Below are positions 53,751 through 64,000 of a stretch of DNA of 64,000 nucleotides, one piece after another. Under the pieces are notes generated by a model. The model made no database searches and was not told the DNA's origin. It saw only the letters and a program-made list of their open reading frames with translations. This DNA is from Pseudocercospora fijiensis CIRAD86 (lineage: Eukaryota > Ascomycota > Dothideomycetes > Mycosphaerellales > Mycosphaerellaceae). The position numbers and the translations under genes are program-made. The stretch is taken from the NCBI RefSeq assembly GCF_000340215.1, contig NW_006921536.1:4095664-4159663 (forward strand). The letters are read 5' to 3'. Each line of letters begins with the position of its first letter. The first letter of the stretch is position 1.

Positions 53751-56700
53751 CGCACTAACTGTTAGCCTTATACAGCGTAAGACTATCGACATTATACTAG
53801 CTATTATACGTACCTATCTCGTATCGGACTCGTATAGTACTAATTATAAGACTAAGGTTATACTAGATCTAGGGAATTCAGTTAGTGCCCTTATTAGCTA
53901 TCGCCTAGCTAAGCAATTAGACCTTCGACAATTGCCTAGGACTAACCTACTAACCCTTGCTTAGTTTAATAACGCTCGGCACTTAACCTATAGAGCCTAC
54001 TATGTTCCTATAGTTCTAAAGGACGACCTCGGAAATAAACGCCTACTAGATTTTACTGCCTATATAGTAGATATAGACAGCCTTCTATCCGATATTGTTA
54101 TTAGCAACCCTGTTCTTAAGCACTACGCTATTACTATAGACTTAGGCCTTTAATAGTAGCGATTTAGAATCGCTAGGAAAGAGGACATTAAGTATATCGA
54201 CGTTAGCGAGTGCCCTAACGATATTAGGGTCCTATTTATTAGCAACCTAATACTAGCCTCCGCCTTAGCTAACCCGACTGCCGACCTACTCGGTAGTAAT
54301 AACGATAAACTAGTGCCCCCTAACGGTATAGATCCTAATTAGCTTGCTCGCATACCTTAGCCTATTTAAGAAACCTATATTAAGGTGTTTAAACACTACT
54401 TAGCATCGACATTGCCTATGTTTAAAGAGACGGATTATAAGATTAATATAATAGAAGGCAAAGAGATTCCTTTTAGTCCCCTCTATAACCTTAGTAAGCG
54501 CGAGCTTACTATATTACGTAAGTACCTAGAGGAAAACCTAGCTAATAGTCGTATTCGGTATAGTAACAGCCCTACTAGTATACTAATCCTGTTTGTACTA
54601 AAGAAGGATAGTAGCCTACGTCTATATATCGATTATTAAGGGCTTAATACTATTACTATTAAGGACCGCTATCTACTTCCGCTTATTAATAAGACCCTCG
54701 ATCGCCTTTCTAGTACCTACTACTATACTATATTAGACATTAAGGACGCCTATTACCGCATCTGTATTCGTAAGGGCGATAAATAGAAGATAGCCTTTCG
54801 CACTCGTTATAGCTATTTCGAATACTTAGTTATACTATTTAGCCTAGCTAATGCCCCTATAATATTCTAGTCCTATATTAATCGGGCCCTTTCGGGCCTA
54901 TTAGATTATCTCTGTATAGTTTACCTAGATAACATCCTAGTTTATATACACTTACCTAATATAGCGGAGCACTAGGCTATAGTCCGTAAGGTGCTCGACC
55001 GCCTACGGGCCTATAGCCTATACTATAAGCCTTCTAAATGCACCTTTGCTACTAAAGAGGTAGCCTTCCTTAGCTTCCTCGTATTAACCGAGGGTATTAA
55101 GGCTGATCCAAATCGGATTAAGACTATTACTAAGTAGCCAATATCTACTAGTATTAAGGAGCTTTAATTATTCCTCGGCTTCGCTAATTTCTATCGTCGC
55201 TTTATTAAGGGCTATTTACGGTATATAATGCCCCTAACTAAGCTTACTAAAACTAAGGCCAACCTAACTAGAGAGTTTAAATAGACTAATAGAGTATAAG
55301 CCGCTTTTAACGGTTTAAAGAAGCGCTTTACTAAAGTCCCCTTATTGCACTATTTTGTGCTAAGCAAGCAGATCTATATTAAGACTAACGCTTTACAGTT
55401 CGCTGTATTAGCTATTATATTATAATAGGCTAATAACACCTACTAGCACCTAATTGCCTTCTTTTTACGAAAGATAATCGATATAGAACGTCGATACGAG
55501 ACCTACGAGTAAGAGCTCTTAGTAATCGTAGAAGCCTTTAAGCACTAGCGCTACTATCTCGACGGTGCTTAGTACACAATTCAGGTCTATACGGACTATA
55601 ACAACCTGCGAGGTATTACTAAGGTTACAAGGGTTATAGGTCGACAGGCTAGATAGGCCGTCTACCTCGCTAGGTTCGATTTTAATATATTATACTAGCT
55701 AGGCGTAAGTAACCCTACCGATAGCCTATCGAGGCGACCTAATTACGATAGCGAGACTTAGCAATCTATTAATTTATTGTTTCTAACCCTATAGTATAAG
55801 ATTGCTATAGCCCGTATTATTAATAAGTAAGCGTAGGATAAGCGGACTTCCGGACCCCGCGGCGGCAACAAATACTATAGCGGAGTCGTCGTTCTTCTAG
55901 TGTACGTTAAAAGAAAGGACGTAGATCGCTCGAGCTATAATAACTCGATTAAAGACATTGCTACCTATAGTAATAGCCTATATAGCGACAGTACTATAGA
56001 AGAGGTTATAGTAGTTCCGGCTACTAGTACTATTAGATATAGACAATGCGTACCTCGTTCGATAGTACGGGTACTATTAAATAACCTTATAAATAGGGAT
56101 AGTTAATCGTTTATAGATAAGCTGTTACGTACTTAGTAGAGGGACGCCTTTGCTATTAAACGTATTAATAGGCTTATAAGTAGACGAACGACTCGATCTA
56201 GTAAGAGTAATTAGTCGATCGACGACAAAGGTTACTTAAAGTTTAAGGGTAGATACTATGTCCCCGCTAAACAATCGATTAGATAAGAGCTTTTAAAGCG
56301 ACACTATAATAGTAAGCTTGCTAGTTACTATAGTATAGACAGGTCGTACGAGCTACTATCGCGTACATACTACTAGCTAAATAGTAAGCGGCATATAAAA
56401 GAATAGGTATAGACCTACGTAGTATACTAGCGTATTAAAGCACTAAAGTACCTACTATTTGGCGAGTTGTCTTCACTTCCTATTCCTAGGAAGCTATTTA
56501 TAGAGCTTACAATAGATTTTATTATAGGCCTTCTACCTGCTAAACGTAGGGGCAGTAAGGATGTATATAATGCTATCCTTATTATAGTAGATCGATTTAC
56601 TAAAGGCGCTCGATACATCCCGGCGCGGAAGGATTAGACTGCCATTAATATAGCAGAAGCGCTACAGAACAATATCTTCTATACCTATTAGGGAACCCCT

Positions 56701-57670
56701 AAGGGGATAGTGTCTAATCGTAGATCGATACTAATATCTTACTATTAGAGCGAGATTTGCTTGCAGCTAAGACTAAAGCATCGGCTATTAATAGCCTTCT
56801 ATCTATAGACTAACGGTTAAACAGAGAGGCAGAATACTACCCTATAGCAGTACCTACGTAGCTATATTAATAAGAACCCCGAGGATTGGGTTAACCTCCT
56901 ATAGCCTACAGAATTCGTATACAATAATAGCGTGCACTTATTAACTAAGGTTTCACTATATATAGCTATAATAGGCTAAAATGCTGCCTTACTATAAGAT
57001 CCATTTACCTCGCTCGAGGCCGAGCGTAAGGAAAGGGAAGCGCGTTAAGTACTAGAAACACTAGCGGCAACAGAACGCATTAAGAAGATGCGAGAAATCT
57101 ATACTAAGACAGCCAAGAAGCCAACAAAGGCCCAAGAACACCAAAAGGCCTACTACGATAAGCGTTATATGCCGGTAACCTTTAAACAAGGCGATATAGC
57201 CACACCTAGCACGAAGAACCTCTGTATCCGCAAACACCTATTACCTAACAGCAAAACAAGGCCCAAGCTTGCACCGAGATATATTAGCCTATTCCGTATC
57301 CGAGAAGTTAAAGGCTCCTCCGTATAGGCCTACTAGTTATAGCTTCTACCTTATTACACTATCTATAATACCTTCTATATATCCCTCCTTAAACTATACT
57401 ACTAGCGCGAAGGCGATAAAGCGCCTACTAAGTTAGAAGAAGTCTTAGCTAATAGCGAAGAGCTATAGTCTATAGAACGTATTCTAAAGTATCGGACTAG
57501 ATAAGGCAAGAAGGAATACCTCCTAAGATAGCAAGGCTATTTACCTAAATAGGACTCGTAGGAGGCTAAGGACTCGTTTAAGGATATAACCGAGTTGTTA
57601 GATAAGTATTAGACTAGTATAAAGAACAAGAAGAAGGCTAAGGGGCTATAATGTCGCCTAGGAATAATGC
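53751..57670 (+). pseudogene. Element C pol
   Basis: Protease near 53855-53900 (VILDLGNSVSALISYRLAK). RT is open from 54385 (MFKHYLASTLPMFKETDYK) through LFVLKKDSSLRLYIDY, and the active site near 54920 again reads YLDN. RNase H is at about 55380-55720 and integrase at about 56220-57000, with IVSNRRS replacing SDRG (the second catalytic Asp is Asn). The integrase C-terminus is open at 57088-57327 (HQKAYYDKRYMPVTFKQGD). The chromodomain near 57510-57640 has stops at its Trp positions. Non-functional. Confidence 0.88.
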
Positions 57671-58887
57671 TACCCCCGGGGTGCTATTAGCTAACTAATT
57701 AGAGGCAAGCAATTGTTAGTAATAAGGGACAATAAGACTATACTACTATAGAATCCACCTCTTTACTAGCGTACCCTACAAGACCCTTCTCTTAGCGCCC
57801 CCTCCTATTCCTACGTCCTATCGAGGCCCTAAGGCCTAGGCGGTCGGCGGGGATAGCGCGCGCGTACAAATAACGGTAATAAAGGTAATAGTGTCGCGCT
57901 ACGAGCTAGCAGTATGCCGGCGGCCGGCGCGGCTATATTAGTAACGGTATTACGGAGTATATTGCTACTTAAAGAAGGAAGGATACGGCTATATTAGTAA
58001 CGGTATTGCCGAGTTATTATTAGTTAAAGAAAGGAATTTGAAGCAAGGTAAAGTCGGCGCTAAGACAGCTAGCGCCGCTATTGTTAACATTACCTACTAT
58101 TATCGCTACGCCTATAGACACAACCTTACCTATACTACGAGCCGGAGCGTACTATACTAGTTAAGTTAAAAGAATAGCTACGTTAAAGGTTTGATTAAAA
58201 CTTTAAGGCCGAGTTAAAACTTTAAGCCGCCTAAAAGATTAAGCGACTAATAGACTAACTAAGGGTAAAAACTATAGAGCTAAGCTAGCTAGGGTCGATC
58301 TTGCGGACAATAGGTTACTCCTCGATCTATCCGACCCTTTAAGCGAGGCGAACCTCTACTACTGCACTTATAATAGCCTTTACCTATAGAAACTAGACGA
58401 GCTGTGTTTTTTAAAAAGATAAGATAAGATTAACAATTAAAGGCTACTAAACCTAACTAATTAGGGCTAGCGAAACTACGAACAATAATAGCCCTCGTAA
58501 TAACAAGAACAACCCTCGGAAGCGGACATTTCTAGGTCTTTTAAGAGTAAACGCAAAGAACTCGAAACGATATTACTTAGAACGGAGGCAGTGCTATAAT
58601 ACCTCGTACGCCTACCTATTATAGTAGGGAAGACGCGCTCGTATTATAATTAGTCGATAGTCCTTAATTCTCGTAGTTATATATTACTTTATTATATACA
58701 AGGATGGCGCAGTTAGAGTTAGATATTATATTAGAAGGTAAGGTTTGACATAGTTATATAATTAGGTAGTTAAGTGTTTAGTTTAGCGCGGCTAAGCAGC
58801 TTATTAGATTTGCTAAGTTAGTAGTATAGAGGTTGAGATTGGAATATAGACCGGCTACGAGGGCGCGGCCTTTAGAAGGGAAGCGTG
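57671..58887 (+). other. Element C 3' non-coding region and polypurine tract
   Basis: No open frame. Ends with TTTAGAAGGGAAGCGTG immediately before the 3' LTR, the expected plus-strand primer. Confidence 0.7.
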
Positions 58888-59084
58888 TATTAGGACTAAA
58901 GAGGTTATACGTAATTAGTATATAACTAGGCTCGAGTAAAGCTAGGGTCCTAATGCCTTAGGTAGGGCTTGGCGCTTAGCAATAGGCTAACTCTCCTACC
59001 TTCCTCCCTCTCCTCCTAGATCCTTATTAAATACTACTTATACCTACTACTACCCTATCTACCTACTAATATACCCTTCTTATA
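58888..59084 (+). repeat. 3' LTR of element C
   Basis: 197 bp, matching 51965-52161 apart from transitions. Confidence 0.95.
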
Positions 59085-59240
59085 CGCTATTATCTCTACA
59101 AGCACGTACGGACAGCCTAGCAATTCAAATAGTAGCCTATTAACAAAGCTAGTAAGCATAAGACGACTAAGATATATATCTATTATAGCCCTATTACTAT
59201 CTACAAGACCTGCGAGGTTATATAGTACAACGTGCCCGAT
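59085..59240 (+). mobile_element. piggyBac-type relic, 3' remainder
   Basis: After the CGCTA duplication the interrupted frame resumes as YYLYKHVRTA, followed by a segment with Lys/Thr and RIPed Cys/Trp codons, consistent with the C-terminal cysteine-rich region of piggyBac transposases. Confidence 0.5.
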
Positions 59241-59778
59241 ATCTATGCCTTCTTTAAGTCTTAGGAGCCTAACCGGCCTTCGACCGCCTCTAGCGATCTA
59301 CTAACCTCGCTATTACCGCTAGATTCGACTCCTATAGGGCATAGGTTAAGTACTGTTGCTTTAAGAGCGAGGCAATTGTCGCTTCTAACCGACTAACCTA
59401 GAGCTAAAGTGCTTCAAACTCCGCCCTCTTAATAACTATTGCCTTATTTCGAGAGCCTTCTTCGGCGGAGGCTATCTTAACCGCTAGCAACCCCTTAACC
59501 TCCTTCTATAGAAGGTTTACATCTACCCTTAAGTCCCTTACTGCCTCTACGAGCCGGTTAACCTTAGCTGCAAGTAGACTAATATTAAACTACTTTTTAA
59601 GTAGACTCGGCGGTTTAATTAGTGCTAGAAGTGTATCTTTACTAAGCTTATAGCGACTTAGTCGACGGCGTATACGAGATAGCCGAGACTTAGTTAGTAG
59701 CTAATTAGTTATTAGAAGGTCTTAATCTACGGTCTATTACCTATATACCTGTCTCGGTAGCGTACTTAGCGCCTCTAT
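59241..59778. other. RIPed DNA, no gene identified
   Basis: Frames containing RPSTASSDLLTSLLPLDS and later Leu/Ala-rich pieces appear on the plus strand; nothing is recognised. Confidence 0.35.
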
Positions 59779-59884
59779 TATATACCTTCTTCTATACCTT
59801 CTTCTATACCTTCTTCTATACCTTCTTCTATACCTTCTTCTATACCTTCTTCTATACCTTCTTCTATACCTTCTTCTATACCTT
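59779..59884 (+). repeat. 12-bp tandem repeat, about 9 copies
   Basis: TATACCTTCTTC repeated head to tail with essentially no divergence, ending TATACCTTTACTTAC. Confidence 0.97.
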
Positions 59885-60546
59885 TACTTACTAAGGTTTG
59901 CTATAAAACCTTTACTAGGGGACGACTCGTAAAAGTGTCGGCTTCTTAACCCTAAGCTCTACTACGGCTAAATCCGTAACCTAATCGGACGAGTTTACTA
60001 TTCGAGGGGCGATATAGGTTTATATAGGGCTATACTACATTTAGCATTAGAAGTGGAACCCGACAAGGGCAGAGCTAGGGTAGGTGTTCGACGGACTTAA
60101 CTACGGACTTCGTTAAGGGGATCGTTAGTTAGCTAGGTAGTCGGCCTAGCGAATGCTTATAACGACTTAAAATGTACTACTCGATCGATTAGTTTAGGAA
60201 CCCTATATCCCGCTAGTTCTAAAAAAAGGATATAATAGTATAACTCTCCTATAGATAGTCCTTAGCTTTTATATAGAGTATTACCTATATATAGGAAGCC
60301 GCTCTTTAGCGCTTCCTTCCTATTTACTTAATCTAGATAGATTTTCTACGATTTATATAGAAGTCTATCTATAGCGTATATAGGAACTTTAGAGATAGCT
60401 AGTATAGAATATAATCTAGTCTCTAGTCGGCTTCTTACCTATAGATAATACCCTATAGCGCCTAGGGACTTTTACTTATATAGTAACGCGCTTCGAGTAC
60501 GAAGTAGTCTATTTATAGTCTTTTTATTCGTAGTAGCCCTTCTATA
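59885..60546. other. RIPed DNA, no gene identified
   Basis: TpA-rich; short ACCTATAGATA and TATATAGGAAG repeats; nothing assignable. Confidence 0.35.
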
Positions 60547-60722
60547 CCCTAATTAAGCGAGATAGCGGACAGGGGTAATCCCTAAAAACGGGATCTAACT
60601 AATTAAAGCTAGCGTACTACCTGAAGGAATTATCCGTACCTTTAAAAAGTTTAGGTCTAACGTTTTTAAGCTAGCTACCGTTTATAGGAATTACCCCCGT
60701 CCGCTATCTCGCTTAATTAGGG
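60547..60722. mobile_element. 176-bp MITE with 33-bp terminal inverted repeats
   Basis: Left end 60547-60579 starts CCCTAATTAAGCGAGATAGC. The right end 60690-60722 is its reverse complement with one mismatch in 33. TA lies directly outside both ends (TATA|CCC and GGG|TATA), the target preference of Tc1/mariner-pogo elements. No coding capacity. Confidence 0.9.
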
Positions 60723-63700
60723 TATATAGACGCTATATACCTCTAAAGGTAGATACTAGCTAGTAGGTACCTCGCCGCTATCTAGTATATATATACCTAA
60801 ATACGAATAGGTATATATACGGACTATTTATAGTATAGGTCGACCTAGTTTATTATAGCTAAGTATTATACTACCTACTAAGTTAGGTAGCTAGTAGTAC
60901 GGCTAGTAGTAGTAATACTAGGGGTTAAGGAGGAGGCATTTCTAGAGGTTATCGATTAAGTAGATATAAAAGACTACTAGAACTAATTACTATAGCCGGT
61001 ATATTAATAACTACGCGGATATAGGCGTAGTTACTACTACTATAGACCTCTACGGAGCGGTACTATCGATACTAGCGGAGCTATAGAACCTATTATAGGA
61101 GCCTACGAGTAAGCAAATACCGATTAGTTGCCTAGTAGTAGAGCGTATCTAAATATAGTAGGCTAAGTTACTACTAGTAGACCTACGGCCTATCTTAGTA
61201 TAGGCTAATTGCTATAGAACTAGATAAACTATTACTACGAGTAAGGTACTACTAGCGCTATTAGACGGTAGTATCTACTAGGCGCTATAGCGGCTCTCTA
61301 AATACTAGCTAGATCGTTACTAATATAGTTATAGCGCTTAGTAGGTATATAAACTAGCGGAGCTAAAGGCCGTAGTTATTACATTACCGTACGAGGCTAA
61401 GTAGATACCCTCGTACGCCTACTACGGCCTTTTTAGGAAGCCTAGGCCCTAGTTTAGCTTATCTATATACTTAGAGATAGAAGGCTCTCGCTAGTTAGTA
61501 CGTATATACCTTCTCGTAGGTGCTGCTCTGCCTCTATCTCTACTACGGCGATTATTAGGTAGTATAGATAGCTCTTATACTAGTCGTTCTAGCTTAATAA
61601 TAGCTCTTACTAGAGCCGCGGCTTTATCGATATACTAGTATCTATCGAAGTACGTATAGGACTCGAATTCGAAGAAGCTATTAGCCTTAGTAGTATTAAT
61701 AATAGTATACTTATAGACTATACCCTATACCTTACGGAAGCAACCTAAGTTAGTAACCGCTATTTGCCTAGTTTCTTCGTAAGCTATTAAGAATATATAC
61801 CTATATTTACAGATCCTTATCGATAAGGATATCTATATACTCGTATCTCTCTTAGTAACTCTTTATAGAACTATATAATAACTTGTTTACTAAATCGTCT
61901 ACTTGTTCCTACTACGATACTTTATCGTATCTTATTAAGTTACTACTATAAGCGTACTATACTACTACGCGAGACGCGCGACGCGCGACGCGTCTCTTAT
62001 AGCTTTACGACTCTTACGACCCTTACAGTTCCCTCGAAACGCCCTCTATATAGTATTATAATTACTAGGTATTTAGAGTCTATACCTCTTTACTATTATA
62101 ATATACGAGTTACGAGTTATACGCGTTAGATTACGCTTTTACGAAACTAATCGCGTTAAGCGTAGCTTAGAGTTTTTACTATTATATAATAACTAAGTAA
62201 GAAGAGCGCGCTAGCCGTTTATACTATAGATACCTATTACTCTCTATATAGAGGTAGGTAACGTAGTACTATCGAGTTTAACGAAACGTACTACCGCTAA
62301 CCTCTCGGCGCTTACTAAGTCTATACGATCTCCTCTAGCCTTCTCGCTACCTAGTCGTAAGGTTCTAATCTAATACTAGCTTCTAAGGATATATAAGGAC
62401 CTTCGAGGCGAGATAGACCGTACATTACTAAAAGTAAGCGAATTACGCTTATAACGGATAGTTAGAGTAATCGGAAGGATAGAGGCTATATTAAGTACCT
62501 AGCGGTTATACCTCGAGTAGTGTACTTCCTCGGTAGTTAGGCTACTAGCGCGACTCGTAGGTCCGCTAAGTACTATACTAATAGCTTATTAGAGGTTATA
62601 AAGCTATTTAGTAATAAGGTCGTCGCTATAACTACTAACAATGCGAGTATTATAAGCAAAGCTAGAGATATTATAAGTATTAATCCTATTTTCGAGGTAT
62701 AACCGTACCTATCTAATCGGGCGCGGTAGCGCGGGCGGCACGGCTAGCTGCGGGCACTAGACCTATTCCGGCTAATATAATATTAGATTACCCCGTACCT
62801 TCTAAAAGTTATCTTAGTTAGTTACTATTCTTACTATACTAAGCTTCTTTACGACGATCTATATAAAAAATAGAGCGTTTATAAGGTATTTAGCGACGTA
62901 TAGTATATTTCTAACTACTTTAAGAATATATACCTTCTATTCGTACTACTCCTAGAATTTTCCGACGGGAAATGCGTAGCATTTTAGTTACTAGGTACTA
63001 TACGCTAGTAATATAAGCTATATTATACAAAGGCGGTCTAAAATAACCGATAATAGATCGAGGCTCTTAGAGAGAGTAAATACCGACTCCTCGATAGTGC
63101 GAGCGCTACTTAGAAAGAAGAATAGTACTATATTATCCGTATCTTTAAGGTAGACCGGTTCTAGACTAATTTGTCGAAATATATTAAATTAATAATACCC
63201 TTCCTATAGGTAACTATTGCCCTCAAAGCTAATAAGCCTCTACTATCGTACGTATATAGCAATTTTAAGTAGCCTTATAACTAGTCCTAGAATAACGGCC
63301 TTCTTATAAATAACGAGATTAAGGTTATAATCGATAAGCGCTATAAAGACCTCTATATTCCCCTTATATTAATCGCCTATCTTAGTAATATTCGAGAGCG
63401 TAAGGACCCTCGGAAGCTTATTATTATTAGTAAAGAGGAGGTTTATAGTATAGCCGATTTCCTTATATAATACTACGAGCGATAATAACGATAAGAGTTA
63501 CGCGTTAAACTCGAGATAAGAGCCGGTTATTTAATAAGGGACCTCTTCCTTCTACGTAATAAGCAAGGTCTGTTTGCTAATAAGGCCGTATAGCTATCCG
63601 GCTTATCTTAGTCGCCTATATAATAGTAGTTATAAAGGGCTACGCCCTAGGTAGGAAGCACTAGCCTTAGGCATTCGGCCTACGCGATTCTAACTAACTA

Positions 63701-64000
63701 CTTAGCGCTTAGCGTACCGTACAAAATCATTCGGATTTATATAGATAGACTTAGCTCTTTATCGAACCTATTAAGTCTTATATCTAGTATCTACGTACGC
63801 GTTACTTACCCGTAATATTAGGCTCGATCTTTATTATAGAAAACGCTAAGGTTCGTTAGGAACCCGAGCAAGATAGCTAGGGAATCGCTACCCCTACTAC
63901 GCTAGAGATAACTAGGGATAAGATTTATCGCGCCTTCGCGAGTCTCTATACTAGATAATAAACGATAGAGGCCGAGCTATAAGCTACGTGCTCCGCGCTC
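60723..64000. other. RIPed DNA with unassigned degenerate frames
   Basis: Coding-like pieces are broken by TAG/TAA throughout. A plus frame at about 63190-63480 (VTIALKANKPLLSYVYSNFK, then YKDLYIPLILIAYLSNIRER) and another at 63520-63600 suggest one or more RIPed transposon or host-derived genes, not recognised. GACGCGCGACGCGCGACGCG lies at about 61968. The window ends inside this block. Confidence 0.4.

Larger units (their letters stand above)
51965..59084 (+). mobile_element. Full-length Ty3/gypsy chromovirus C
   Basis: 7120 bp on the plus strand with 197-bp LTRs (51965-52161 and 58888-59084) and a perfect 5-bp target-site duplication CGCTA (51960-51964 and 59085-59089). It is collinear with B in opposite orientation. 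It is more strongly RIPed than B over most of its length (the primer-binding site reads TAGTATTCG where B has CAGTATTCG), with one spared patch at 57053-57330. It inserted into the piggyBac relic. Confidence 0.95.

Noticed and set aside
59779..59884. Telomeric or subtelomeric repeat
   Set aside because: The 12-bp unit TATACCTTCTTC is unlike TTAGGG-type repeats and stands alone.

Overview
The window looks like a filamentous ascomycete chromosome. Spliced genes have short introns (48-77 nt, GTGAGT/GTAAGC donors, CTGAC/CTGAT-like branch points). Housekeeping genes of normal composition alternate with large blocks carrying a heavy repeat-induced point mutation (RIP) signature: CpA/TpG is depleted, TpA is enriched, CpG is kept, and every old reading frame is riddled with TAG/TAA at Trp and Gln positions. 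Gene content and style fit a Dothideomycete, but that is an inference and no species is claimed.

Layout. 1-10.6 kb is non-RIPed DNA. It holds a short-chain dehydrogenase fragment (-), the GDP-mannose transporter VRG4 (-, three exons), a TXNDC9/phosducin-like thioredoxin-fold protein (+) divergent from it, a gene-poor stretch with a 34-bp inverted repeat, a broken agmatine deiminase (-), and an 841-residue gamma-tubulin complex protein of the GCP5 type (-). 10.6-36.2 kb is one 25.6-kb RIP-mutated block. It is bounded by inverted 37-bp terminal repeats and by a 9-bp direct repeat that may be a target-site duplication. Inside are relics of an rve-type (DDE) integrase, several unidentified frames, a truncated Argonaute (linker 1 plus PAZ), many minisatellites and a 363-bp assembly gap. 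36.2-37.9 kb returns to normal DNA with the Qc-SNARE TLG1 and a small uncharacterised coiled-coil gene. 38.4-64 kb is a transposon graveyard: an internally deleted Ty3/gypsy chromovirus (A) carrying a nested full-length one (B), then a piggyBac-type transposase relic split by a third full-length chromovirus (C), then a 176-bp MITE and unresolved RIPed DNA.

How it fits together. The intact genes serve Golgi glycosylation (VRG4), TGN/endosome fusion (TLG1), microtubule nucleation (GCP5) and probably chaperonin/tubulin folding (TXNDC9). The 25.6-kb block sits exactly between GCP5 and TLG1, which point away from each other. Removing it would leave an intergenic gap of about 0.3 kb, so the element appears to have landed in a shared divergent promoter. 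RIP stops sharply at the terminal repeats and both neighbours look untouched. The most notable item is the Argonaute fragment inside this RIP-mutated, TIR-bounded, integrase-bearing block.
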